A stretch of 64,000 bases of DNA from Bradyrhizobium zhanjiangense (GTDB lineage Bacteria; Pseudomonadota; Alphaproteobacteria; Rhizobiales; Xanthobacteraceae): positions 7,771,001 through 7,835,000 of the forward strand of contig NZ_CP022221.1 of the NCBI RefSeq assembly GCF_004114935.1. Direction: 5' to 3'. The notes under the pieces are model-generated. The model worked only from the letters and a program-made list of their open reading frames with translations, did no database searches and was not told the DNA's origin. Shown here one piece after another: positions 8,160 to 16,426 of the stretch. The position numbers and the translations under genes were made by a program. Position 1 is the first letter of the stretch. The number at the start of each line of letters is the position of its first letter.

Positions 8160-8620
8160 CCGAGCTTTGCTTTATCTCTTCACCCTCAAATGAAAGAGGG
8201 CGCAGGGAAGACCGGGAGCCCGCTGGCACCCGCGGTCCACTGTGCGAAATTGCAGTGAGAAAATCTGCACAGCGGCATACAGGTGTAGCCAGGACATCCC
8301 GGCCTTCCCTGCGCAGTGGTTGGAACGGCGTATGTCGTGCTCTCCCCGGGGAGCGATGCACTATTGCCCCCGTCGCCTTGCAGATGGCTGATGCACGTGC
8401 CCGGTTGGGCCGCCACATCACCACAAGACTTGGCGCACAGACCCCGGGCGCCAGGACGACACGATTTGGCCGTACGCCGATCACACCGGTCGTATGCGCG
8501 AGGCCTTTGCTCACGGTTACCCGCCCTGCAAAACTCTTCGCGCCGATGTGACCCGCGTCCACCGCCGCCCGGCCCGCCTTCGTGACGATCGCGATACGAC
8601 CCCTCTTCCTTGGGCCCGGG
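8160..8620. repeat. probable dispersed non-coding element of Bradyrhizobium
   Basis: This block includes TGCGAAATTGCAGTGAGAAA, CGGCGTATGTCGTGCTCTCC, GCGCACAGACCCCGGGCGCC and TTTGCTCACGGTTACCCGCC. From memory, near-identical blocks recur in many Bradyrhizobium genomes and have given rise to spurious 'hypothetical proteins' containing strings such as APGVCAPSL on the minus strand, which is present here. Its function is unknown. The assignment is by recollection and not by a search. Confidence 0.45.
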
Positions 8621-8816
8621 TTGCGGCGACACATACGCCGTTTCCGAATTTCGGTAAAGTGAAATATTTTTGGTGGTGCTGATTGCCCTTGGCCTGGGGT
8701 GTTTTGCCCGTCAGGCAACGCAACGGCTTGTAACTGGGCCCACTCGGGTTGGTCTCAATCAGTAGCCTCTGTGTCAAATTTCTGGAATTGGAATCCATAA
8801 GCAGAAGTGAACCCGA

Positions 8817-9035
8817 TTACAGCGAGGCCAACGACCGGCGTGCCATCGAAAACAGGCCTATAGACCAGCAGACCGGGCATCCTCGAAAGGCCATTAATGA
8901 TACTAGCCCCAGAATGACGGAACCTAGTACTGCAGGCCAACCTGCGTCTGTCCCGATCCACACCGCCGTTGAGAGAGCTCCAATTCCGACAAGACCTCGG
9001 ATAAGGTGCTCGGTGAGTGAACTGCTGGCGAACAT
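8817..9035 (-). CDS. YgaP-like small inner-membrane protein (DUF2892 type)
   Basis: 72 residues with two hydrophobic segments (about 12-30 and 33-48), followed by GCPVCW and a short tail. The two-helix hairpin, the start (SLTEHLIRGLVG) and the GCPxCW motif fit the DUF2892/YgaP transmembrane domain family, often found near sulfur or stress functions. GAGGAG lies 6 bases upstream of the start. It is 9 bases downstream of the broken sigma factor gene and pairs with a second, similar gene at 9566-9775. Confidence 0.7.
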   Translation of the reverse strand: MFASSSLTEHLIRGLVGIGALSTAVWIGTDAGWPAVLGSVILGLVSLMAFRGCPVCWSIGLFSMARRSLASL

Positions 9036-9044
9036 TTTGACTCC

Positions 9045-9569
9045 TCAGCGCATTATATATTCACGCACGAGCGCTCGACCGCGATGCAGTCGAGCCTTCA
9101 CAGTTTCTCGGGTTAGCTCCAGCGATTGCGCTATTTCGCTGATCGTCATTTCGTCCACATCCCGCAAAATGAGCACCTGCCGGTAGTGGCTCGGCAGCGA
9201 CTGGATCGCGGCAGCTATATCGATGCGAAGTTCTGATTCTGGCCTCTCCGAACGCTGCAGGTCATTTTCCAACGAAGAGACGTCATCGGGAAGGCCTATA
9301 TGCTGCTTTGCCAATCTTAAGCAGGTTCGATGAACTATCTGAAAAAGTCAGAGGGAAAAGGCTCCGGCACGTTGGAGACGACCAATGCGACGGTACACGA
9401 TCCATAACGTTTCCTGAACCGCGTCTTCCACATCGCTTGTCGTGCGGCAGGTTCTTCGCGCGTACCGGCGTATGTCGGGCTGCGACGTTTTGAGCAGCGT
9501 CAGGATGGCGTCAGCGTCCCCGCCTATTGCCGCTTCCAACGTGCTCGGCGATGAAAAAGGTGGGCTCAT
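9045..9569 (-). pseudogene. ECF sigma factor interrupted by an in-frame TGA
   Basis: The frame from 9569 encodes sigma region 2 (DVEDAVQETLWIVYRRIGRL), reaches a TGA at codon 74 (9348-9350), and continues in the same frame for 100 codons through sigma region 4 (LPSHYRQVLILRDVDEMTISEIA, then ETVKARLHRGRALV). Typical ECF factors have Trp where the stop falls (xxFxxWLFxI), so a TGG to TGA change explains it. The ATG at 9569 overlaps the stop of the upstream gene as ATGA, indicating translational coupling. As read, the product would be truncated before region 4 and unable to recognise a -35 element. Read-through, sequencing error or true loss of function cannot be separated here. Confidence 0.85.
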
Positions 9570-9775
9570 GGTTCGGCGCGCAGCTTCCGACCTCTTACTG
9601 CGCATGCCGGGCAGTATCCGAAAACGCCTGTAAGCGCGGTCAGGACCCCGACACCGGCGATCAGGTATCCAACGGGCATACCTTTAAGGCCTAGTAGCCC
9701 ACAAGCGATCATAATTGCCCCAGCCAAGAGCCGGACCCAACTTTCCCAGCCAGCCACGTTCTTCTTGTACAGCAT
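9566..9775 (-). CDS. YgaP-like small inner-membrane protein (DUF2892 type)
   Basis: 69 residues: start MLYKKNVAGWESWVRLLAG, two hydrophobic segments (about 13-31 and 35-52), then GYCPACAVRGR, equivalent to the GCPxC motif of its neighbour at 8817. It is the first gene of the three-gene unit YgaP-like / ECF sigma / YgaP-like, with an AGGAGG ribosome site 5 bases before the ATG. Its stop overlaps the sigma factor start. A membrane or redox sensing role upstream of the sigma factor is conceivable but only inferred. Confidence 0.7.
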   Translation of the reverse strand: MLYKKNVAGWESWVRLLAGAIMIACGLLGLKGMPVGYLIAGVGVLTALTGVFGYCPACAVRGRKLRAEP

Positions 9776-10126
9776 AGCAACCTCCTGCCTTTGTAGCGTC
9801 GTTTCTGACGCCCTAGAGACTTAGAGGCTTAAAAAATGAGAAACGGTTCGCGGCTCCGAAAAATAGTCTAAGTTCGGCTGGCGTCAAAAGCCGGCGGTCG
9901 GCGGGCTGCGTGAAAAGGTCTGCTCCGGGTCACGAGCGTCGCCATCTGCAACACTCGGCTGTACGTCGACTTCCGCTATGCCCCGTTCGCGACCGAGGTC
10001 TGGTGGCGGTGCAAATGTCGCGAAGGGCCAATAACCGACATCAGCCTGGGAGGGCATCCCGTCACGGCGCGCTTGGCATTGCCGCCTGGTCCGTCATACA
10101 GTGTGCTGTGGGTTGGATTGCGTGCC
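9776..10126. other. intergenic region, no gene seen
   Basis: It contains the divergent promoters of the YgaP-like/sigma unit and the cyclase gene. 9925-10060 has phrases such as CTCCGGGTCACGAGCG and CTTCCGCTATGCCCC that look like decayed copies of a sequence also seen near 11914 and 16126. Confidence 0.4.
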
Positions 10127-11917
10127 ATGGCAGAAGAACGGCCGTTCCGGGTGGAGCGCAGGCTGTCGGCGATATTGGCCGCCGATGTGGCTGGCTATTC
10201 GCGGCTCATGCACCATGACGAAGAGGCTACGCATTCCAAACTGACAGCGCTGCTCGCGGACAGTGTCATGCCCGCGATCTCCGAACACGGCGGTCGCATC
10301 GTGAAGAATACGGGCGACGGGTTCTTGGCGGAGTTTCCAAGCGCGGTGGAAGCGGTCCGCGCTGCTGTGCAATTTCAGAACCGCATCAAGGAACTTACAG
10401 GCGCTGAGGTGGAGGATAGGCGTATTGCTTTCCGGGTCGGTGTCAACATTGGCGACGTAATCGTCGAGCCGAATGACATCTTTGGAGACGGCGTCAATAT
10501 TGCAGCGAGGCTCGAGAGCATCGCAGAACCTGGCGGCATCTGCATCTCATCTTCTGCCTACGATCAGGTCCGAGGCAAGGTCGGGGTTGAGTTCGTCGAT
10601 CTGGGCGAACAGAACCTCAAAAACATCGCTCGCCCGATCCGGACCTATGCCATGGTCCGGGATGAGCTTGGCCCGGCGATGAGGGGCGGCAGCATGCCGG
10701 CGGGCGCCCTTTCAGCACCGCGTCTGTCCATGGTGGTGCTACCGTTCGCGAACATCGGAGGCGATCCTGAGCAAGACTATTTCGTTGATGGCGTGACCGA
10801 GAGCCTGACCACGGATCTATCGCGCATCAGCAGTTCGTTCGTCATCGCCCGCAACACGGCCTTCACCTTCAAGGGCAAAGCCGTAGACGTCAAGAAAATC
10901 GGGCGCGAGTTGAACGTCCGCTACGTGCTCGAAGGCTCGGTGCAGCGTGGCGGCAACCGACTTCGAGTAAACGTGCAGCTGATCGACGCCGAAACAGGCA
11001 ATCACCTTTGGGCCGAACGCTTCGACAAGCCTGTCGCCGACCTGTTCGATATGCAGGACGAAATCGTATCACGGCTCGCCAATACGCTGGATGCCCAGCT
11101 AGTCGCGGCCGAGGCGCGGCGCGCGGAACGTTCGCTGCATCCCGATGCGATGAACTTGTATTTCCAGGGCACCGCTTGCTTACATAAGGGGCTGTCCAAC
11201 GAACACTTGGCGCGAGCGCGCGGCTTTTTCGAACGTGCCTTGGCGCTCGATCCAGGCAGTATCGAAGCACTGGTTGGCACGGCAATAGTTGACTTTAATC
11301 GGGGCGCTAACTTTTCTATTGACGACCGGGCCATGCCCCTCGCGGCGGCCGAGGTGACCTTGATCAAGGTTTTGTCTCTAGCTCCGCAATATGCGCCGGC
11401 CCACCTGTATCTGGGCGCGGTGTATATTTTTACGGGCCGCGCGGCCCAAGGTATTGCTGAATGCGAGCAGGCGCTGGCACTGGACAGAAATTTAGCTAAC
11501 GCTCATGGTTGGATCGGTCTTGCCAAGCATATTCTTGATCGCCCCGGGGAGACCGAGGGCCACGTCCACGAAGCGCTGCGCCTCTCTCCCCGCGATGTCT
11601 TCGCCCACCGATGGATGATGTGGGCAGGCCTCGCGAGCGTTCATCTGAACGCCAACGCCGAGGCGGTCGCGTGGCTACGCCGGAGCATCGAGGCTAACCG
11701 CAATTTCCCACTCGCGCATTTCCATTTCGCTGCGGCGCTGGCACTGCTTGGGTCGCTGGACGAGGCACGGGCGGTTGCGCAGGCGGGGCTTGCACTCAAT
11801 TCAGGGTTCACCATCCACCGGTTCCAACGCCAGACACCGAGCAACAATCCGACGTACCTCGTCAAACGCGAGCGCATCCTAGAGGGTATGCGCATGGCCG
11901 GGGTGCCAGAGGGGTGA
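10127..11917 (+). CDS. class III adenylate/guanylate cyclase with TolB-like and TPR domains
   Basis: 596 residues. Residues about 10-180 form a class III nucleotide cyclase domain: LAADVAGYSRLM (metal Asp), NTGDGFLAEF (second metal Asp) and DGVNIAARLE (Asn/Arg transition-state pair). Residues about 205-330 match the TolB-N/FlgO-like module often attached to such cyclases (LPFANIGGDPEQDYFVDGVT, ELNVRYVLEGSVQR, ERFDKPVADLFDMQDEI). The rest is TPR repeats. No membrane segment is evident, so it is probably cytosolic, making cAMP or cGMP under control of protein contacts through the TPR part. The start ATG 10127 directly precedes the conserved cyclase start; the ribosome site is weak. Multi-copy families of this architecture are common in Bradyrhizobium. 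Confidence 0.88.
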   Translation: MAEERPFRVERRLSAILAADVAGYSRLMHHDEEATHSKLTALLADSVMPAISEHGGRIVKNTGDGFLAEFPSAVEAVRAAVQFQNRIKELTGAEVEDRRIAFRVGVNIGDVIVEPNDIFGDGVNIAARLESIAEPGGICISSSAYDQVRGKVGVEFVDLGEQNLKNIARPIRTYAMVRDELGPAMRGGSMPAGALSAPRLSMVVLPFANIGGDPEQDYFVDGVTESLTTDLSRISSSFVIARNTAFTFKGKAVDVKKIGRELNVRYVLEGSVQRGGNRLRVNVQLIDAETGNHLWAERFDKPVADLFDMQDEIVSRLANTLDAQLVAAEARRAERSLHPDAMNLYFQGTACLHKGLSNEHLARARGFFERALALDPGSIEALVGTAIVDFNRGANFSIDDRAMPLAAAEVTLIKVLSLAPQYAPAHLYLGAVYIFTGRAAQGIAECEQALALDRNLANAHGWIGLAKHILDRPGETEGHVHEALRLSPRDVFAHRWMMWAGLASVHLNANAEAVAWLRRSIEANRNFPLAHFHFAAALALLGSLDEARAVAQAGLALNSGFTIHRFQRQTPSNNPTYLVKRERILEGMRMAGVPEG

Positions 11918-12431
11918 TGTCGGAGTTGGGTCACGAGCGGAGATTTGGGCCCGTGCCGATGACGTCGGGATCACCTCTGACAGCCGACATCGAGCAAGTT
12001 TCGTGGGCGGTCGAGAAGAGCCAGAAGCTGACATCGACCACCGCGTCTGCAGCGGTCAAAAGGATCGCTGATGCGAAGTCCGGACCGCCCTCAACGGCAC
12101 GTTGCGTGATGTCCGTTGTTGCTCGAACGTAGCGCATCCCAACGCAGCTAGCGCCGGCCTCCTTTGCAACGCGGAACTTCCCAAACCCTTGGGATATTCC
12201 TGTTATGCACAGCACTCCTCACATATACCTTCGTTTGTGTTGACAATCTCAAAAAAAGTTTGGGCGAGAGTCGCAAACCGAACCGACAGTCCCGTTTTCT
12301 CTTAGCACAAAGTCGTATGGGTCGGGGCTAACTCAAGGCTCATCCAAAATCTGATCGAACACAGAGCGTGAGCTCTCGTGACGCAAGCGAGCGTTGCGAG
12401 GAATGCTTTCGCTTGAGAAAGGGAATGTTGC
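11914..12431. other. intergenic region with repeat-derived frame
   Basis: Starting at 11917, a frame opens with MSELGHERRFGP and MTSGSPLTAD. I recall this as a variant of the 'MSALGHKRTF' type translation produced by a repeat widespread in Rhizobiales, not a real protein. The rest up to the phasin gene shows no convincing gene. Confidence 0.45.
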
Positions 12432-12902
12432 GTGAGTGAAAGCGAAATGAAATTGACGCCGAACGGAACGAATGTTTTCGGGATGCCATGGTTGGATTTC
12501 TCGAAGGCCGCCTTGCCGGGCGTGGGGCGCGAGCTTGCCGAGCAAGGCCTCGCCCGCGCACGGGAAGGCTGCGAGAAGATCAAGGCCGCCTCGGAAGAGA
12601 TGGCGGAGGCGCTGCGCGAGACCTATTCGAGCAATGCGAGATGCACGACCGACTACGGGCTCAAGGTGCTCGAAATCTCAAACGCCAATGCCGCTTCTGC
12701 GCTCGATTTCTTCGTCCATCTGTTCGGCAGCAAGTCAGCGACCGATGTCTATACCTTGTCGGCGGCGCAAGCGCGCAAGGCGTTCGACACCGCCTCCGAC
12801 CAGAACAAGGAATTGTGGGCGCTTGCCCAGAAGCTCGCGACGGAAACGGGTGAGCCGATCAGGAAGCACTTCACCAGGGTTCTCCACCAAGGCGCCGGCT
12901 AA
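12432..12902 (+). CDS. phasin family protein
   Basis: 156 residues, almost wholly alpha-helical and amphipathic, with the class II phasin pattern: a core with YGLKVLEISNANAASALDFF, then LFGSKSATDVYTLSAAQARKAF and a final helix up to the C-terminus. Phasins coat polyhydroxyalkanoate granules; related proteins without a PHB role also exist. The start is taken as GTG 12432, with AAAGGGA about 9 bases upstream; ATG 12447 is the alternative. It stands alone with no PHA synthase nearby. Confidence 0.85.
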   Translation: MSESEMKLTPNGTNVFGMPWLDFSKAALPGVGRELAEQGLARAREGCEKIKAASEEMAEALRETYSSNARCTTDYGLKVLEISNANAASALDFFVHLFGSKSATDVYTLSAAQARKAFDTASDQNKELWALAQKLATETGEPIRKHFTRVLHQGAG

Positions 12903-13117
12903 AAAAGCGCGCTCAATTTCACATCCAGATTCGTTTGAGGAGGGATCCGGCCGGTTGGAGCACGCCGAGCTGAGCGAGCACGCCCCCCACTGCCCCATGC
13001 TCGATCAACAAGTTGCGCGATGCCCCCCTAGTACCGCGCACCGACAAGAGGCGCATTCCAACCGGCCGGCGCTTTTCTGCAAACTACAACAAAGACAAAG
13101 CGCAAGGGAAGGGCAAC

Positions 13118-13312
13118 ATGGGAATGGTCATGGTCAAATGTCCGCAAACCGGACACGCGATTCCCACCGGTATCCAGACTGATCGCGAGAACTTTGGGCG
13201 CCGCGCGGTGTTTTTCTCGCGCACCCGTTGTCCAATCTGCCGCACCGATCACGCGTGGTTTGCGCGGGAAGCCTGGGTCGACGAGCCGGGCATCCGGATC
13301 GCGCCGTCATAG
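13118..13312 (+). CDS. small protein with Cys/His zinc-ribbon-like motifs
   Basis: 64 residues starting MGMVMVKCPQTGHAIPTG and continuing with RTRCPICRTDHAWFAREAW. The Cys-x4-His and Cys-x2-Cys-x3-His arrangement could bind one zinc ion. The pattern CPxTGHAIPTGI is familiar from small conserved hypothetical proteins of Bradyrhizobium. AAGGGAAGGGC precedes ATG 13118 and supports this start over the longer frame from 13013. Function unknown. Confidence 0.65.
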   Translation: MGMVMVKCPQTGHAIPTGIQTDRENFGRRAVFFSRTRCPICRTDHAWFAREAWVDEPGIRIAPS

Positions 13313-14050
13313 CGGCGGCTCCCGAAAGTACCCCAACTGTTGACCTTGTCTCGGTCCCGGCGGTCTTCAGACGCAAGCTGCATGACCGGCTCATGGATTT
13401 CGGCCGGGACAAGGTGCGAGACATTCATGAACCCGCTATCGGCGAGCGACGTGTTCTTTACGGTCGCCATCATGAGCGTCACTTTCCTGGCCGAGGTTGG
13501 GCTCTTTATTTTGATTGGAATGCTTTGAAAGGAGCGCGCGATCTGGGCAGCGCGCCGCCGATGCGAGGCCTAGGACTCCGCAAGCTTCAACAGCGGGGGA
13601 AATGCAGACATCACCCGAGGTCGCAGAAGGGGCATCTTCGACCAGAATCAGCGGGTCTTATCTGCTAGTTAATGTCCGCTTAGTGCCCGAAAGCAGCCTA
13701 GCTAGGTGAAAGCGACAAGCGTAGGTGCGCTGAGTTAGCCAGAGCCGTTGGCTTAAGGATTGATCGCCTAGCGCGGGCGGCCATGCAGCCGGCTTTACCG
13801 CGGGCGCTACTCGCCGCGCTAGCAGTGATCTTGCGCCGGGCCGGCGGCGCCTAAGCTTTCAAAGGTACTTTGGGCCTGCCCTCGCGACGCGGGTACGCGG
13901 GACCGCGCGCCTTTTGCGTATTTCGGGACCCCGTTTTCGGGCTTTGGTTCCTCGAAAAATGCAAATCGATCGCCCGTTCGCTATGGCGCAGCCCTTCACC
14001 CAGCCACCGTTCGCGGCCGCAAGTGCTAGGATTGCGTGTGTCCTTCTTGC
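13313..14050. other. gene-poor stretch
   Basis: Only a 33-codon frame at 13427-13528 looks possible (listed separately). The rest is GC-skewed sequence with no family match and no RNA structure that I recognise. Confidence 0.5.
13427..13528 (+). CDS. possible 33-residue membrane peptide
   Basis: The translation begins MNPLSASDVFFTVAIMS and is hydrophobic to the end (LAEVGLFILIGML), as for a single membrane span. The ribosome site is weak (GCGAG). It may be a real small protein or chance; no family is recognised. Confidence 0.3.
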   Translation: MNPLSASDVFFTVAIMSVTFLAEVGLFILIGML

Positions 14051-15193
14051 TCAGGCAGCGAAGATGAAGCGTGTACCCGTGTAGGAGCGCAGGAGCTTGC
14101 TCGGCATCTCGGCCTTTGCCATTTCGTAGAACGGCTCACCAGTGCAGTGCAGTGGAACGACGTAGTCGATGTCGATACCCTTCAGCGCTGTGATCGTGTC
14201 GCGCACATAGTCCTCTTTATAGGGCGCGAGGTGGAAGCCGCCGATCACCGCATGAACCTTGCTGATGCCCGACGCCGCTTGCGCTTGTTTGATCGCGTTG
14301 ACTACCCCGCGATGGCTGCAAGAGGTTAACACGATCAACCCGCGGCCTTTTAGATTGAATGCGGTGGCGATCTCGTGCCGGAACTGGTCCGGGATGACAG
14401 CCTTCGTCCGTTCGTCCTCGGGAAGCTTGTCGGCATAGCATCCAATGCCGCCGTCCACGCCGATCTTCATGGCGCTGGGGGACAGCAGCTTCTCAAAGCT
14501 CGTCTGGCCGATGTGACCCGTGGTGAAGCCGTGATCGGCGACGAGTGCCGGTCCTGCTGCATAGGTCACCGCAACATCGGCGCCTTCCAGCGCCTTGCGA
14601 TCCAGGGCCCCGAAATCGCCGCGCACCGGCGGAGCCGTCCATTCGCGGGAGCAGAATGCCTCCTCGCCACCGACGTAAATCGGTAGCTTGGCTTTGAGCT
14701 TGCCGTTGTTTTCCTTTAGGAAGCCGGCGAGACCGCCAAAATGATCGTAGTGACCATGGCTCAAGACAAGGGCGTCGAGCGCGGCCGGATCGATGCCGAC
14801 GAGATTGGCGTTGTTGACCAGCGCGTCCGGTGTGAAGCCGAAGTCGACCAGGACATGTCGTGTTTCGGTGCCGCGCCGCGACTCAACGTGCATCGACAGG
14901 CCGAACTCACTGATCAGTGTCTTACCCGGCGGCTTGCCACCGCCGATGCCCCAGCCGAAGTGTTCAATCTCAATATCGGAAACCTTCCGGCTTGGCGCGA
15001 CAGCGAATTGATAGCTGTCGATCACGACGCGCACTGCCACACGGTCGATCTCCGGAACCTTACCGGCGATAGTTTCTGCGCGTACCGGCTTCCCACTACC
15101 GATCAGCGTCGCCACAATGGCGCTGAACAGGGCCGCACCGCCGCCGCATACCACATCGCGTCGATGAATTGCGTTGCATTGGCAAGTCAACAT
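14051..15193 (-). CDS. MBL-fold metallo-hydrolase with Tat-like signal
   Basis: 380 residues. The N-terminus has a twin-arginine type leader (HRRDVVCGGGAALFSAIVATLIG). The metallo-beta-lactamase motif SHGHYDHFGG sits near residue 145, followed by TGHIGQTSFE and later HCTGEP, together giving the metal ligands. The overall pattern resembles the 7,8-dihydropterin-6-methyl-4-(beta-D-ribofuranosyl)aminobenzene-5'-phosphate synthase-like branch of the fold, which in bacteria is of unknown substrate. GGGGAGGA is well placed before ATG 15193. The gene is divergent from the ParB-domain gene to the right. Confidence 0.82.
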   Translation of the reverse strand: MLTCQCNAIHRRDVVCGGGAALFSAIVATLIGSGKPVRAETIAGKVPEIDRVAVRVVIDSYQFAVAPSRKVSDIEIEHFGWGIGGGKPPGKTLISEFGLSMHVESRRGTETRHVLVDFGFTPDALVNNANLVGIDPAALDALVLSHGHYDHFGGLAGFLKENNGKLKAKLPIYVGGEEAFCSREWTAPPVRGDFGALDRKALEGADVAVTYAAGPALVADHGFTTGHIGQTSFEKLLSPSAMKIGVDGGIGCYADKLPEDERTKAVIPDQFRHEIATAFNLKGRGLIVLTSCSHRGVVNAIKQAQAASGISKVHAVIGGFHLAPYKEDYVRDTITALKGIDIDYVVPLHCTGEPFYEMAKAEMPSKLLRSYTGTRFIFAA

Positions 15194-15474
15194 GGTGAAA
15201 TCCTCCCCTTGCGTGGCCTTTCCTGCCACAAGGCATCACGCGGAAACGCGCTCCAGGGCGGAGGCGCTGGGGTGCCAAGCACGCCAGCGTCTGGCAGCCC
15301 GCACATTGAGGATCAAAGGCATCCTATCCCGGGCTGGACCCAGTAGCGAGTGTCATTCGGCACGGGCGAGACGGAGCCAAGTGTCGACGGCAAGAGTGCG
15401 CTCGTCTCATCTGATCTACGATCGGAGTGCTCAATCTAGCTCCGGGCCATAAACCACCCTTCAGGCAGCAAATC

Positions 15475-16104
15475 ATGGATGCACTGGCGAGCAAGCCGGC
15501 TGTGGAAACATGGCCGATTGAGCGTTTGCGGCCCTATGAGCGCAATTCGCGTCGGCATTCGGCCGAGCAGATCGAGCAAATCGCCGCGTCAATCCGGCAA
15601 TGGGGCTGGACCATGCCAATCCTCGCGGCCGATGACGGCATGGTTCTCGCCGGCCATGGGCGCCTTGCCGCCGGCAAGCTGCTGGGATTTAGCGAGGTCC
15701 CGGTCATCGTGGCGCGCGGATGGACCGATCAGCAAAAGCGCGCTTATGTCATCGCCGATAATCGGCTGACCGATGCGAGCGATTGGGACGACGAGATGCT
15801 GCGGCTCGAATTGGCCGACCTCGTCGAGGGCGGTTTCGAGATCTCACTGACCGGCATTACCGAGGACGAGCTATCGCGGCTGTCCGTCGGCGTCGGCGAG
15901 CTTGAGCAAATGCCGGAATTGCCGGACGGTGATCGGTCGCCATTCCGCGACATGACGTTCATTCTGTACGGCGATCAATTCGGGATCGTCGAGCGCGCGA
16001 TAGCCAAGGCGACCAAGCCGCGCGATCCGGACAATCCCAATCGATCGCCGCAAGGCAATGCGCTCGCCGCGATCTGCGCCGAATATCTAGGACGCGTCTC
16101 ATAA
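15475..16104 (+). CDS. ParB/Srx-like N-terminal domain protein
   Basis: 209 residues. The first 100 match the ParB/sulfiredoxin fold: WPIERLRPYERNSRRHS, EQIEQIAASIRQWGW, then the nucleotide-binding box GHGRLAAGKLLG and RAYVIADNRLTD. These stand-alone proteins are typical of phage and island DNA, often beside or fused to DNA methyltransferases; no methyltransferase domain is present. The C-terminal 80 residues have no recognised domain. ATG 15475 is chosen; a GTG at 15427 would add 16 residues and neither has a strong ribosome site. It is probably not the chromosome-partition ParB, as no ParA or HTH domain is present. Confidence 0.72.
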   Translation: MDALASKPAVETWPIERLRPYERNSRRHSAEQIEQIAASIRQWGWTMPILAADDGMVLAGHGRLAAGKLLGFSEVPVIVARGWTDQQKRAYVIADNRLTDASDWDDEMLRLELADLVEGGFEISLTGITEDELSRLSVGVGELEQMPELPDGDRSPFRDMTFILYGDQFGIVERAIAKATKPRDPDNPNRSPQGNALAAICAEYLGRVS

Positions 16105-16426
16105 GTCGAGATTGATTGGTGCGGCTCGATGTCCGCTATGCCCCGATACCGACCAAAGACCGCAGCGCAGCGAAATGACGCCAAGAGCCGACAACTCGTC
16201 GGTGGCGGGTGGCATTGATGGAGTCAATTCCAGTCAACAAAATCTGAGACTTGGTACCCGCCGATTGCGGCCCGTCTCGACCCAAAGCGGCCCTTTGCCG
16301 CAATCGGGCACGCGCCGGACAAGTTGCGTATCGGCTTTCGGGGGCGCAGACTTAACAGCGTATGGTCGAGTTTGGGGATGGCGACCAGTCCACCAACCGG
16401 GGGAGGAACTCAAGAGGAGGCGGACT
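16105..16426. other. intergenic region before cytochrome gene
   Basis: No gene is seen. Around 16126-16200 is a decayed copy of the repeat-like phrase GATGTCCGCTATGCCCCGAT. AGGAGG at 16415 is the ribosome site of the cytochrome. Confidence 0.4.

Larger units (their letters stand above)
7822..8816. other. long gene-poor stretch with repeats
   Basis: Apart from a stem-loop at 7919-7949, an inverted repeat at 7997-8080 and the long repeat-like block at 8160-8620, nothing convincing is coded here. Open frames on both strands (for example 8119-8718 on the minus strand) have low-complexity, Arg/Pro/Ser-rich translations typical of non-coding high-GC DNA. Confidence 0.55.

Noticed and set aside
8119..8718. 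199-codon minus-strand frame
   Set aside because: It crosses the dispersed repeat block and carries the recurring APGVCAPSL-type spurious translation; no ribosome site.
11917..12132. 72-codon frame starting MSELGHERRF
   Set aside because: Variant of a translation produced by a widespread Rhizobiales repeat; no ribosome site.
15475..16104. chromosome partition ParB
   Set aside because: The helix-turn-helix and C-terminal dimer domains are missing and there is no ParA; only the ParB/Srx domain is seen.
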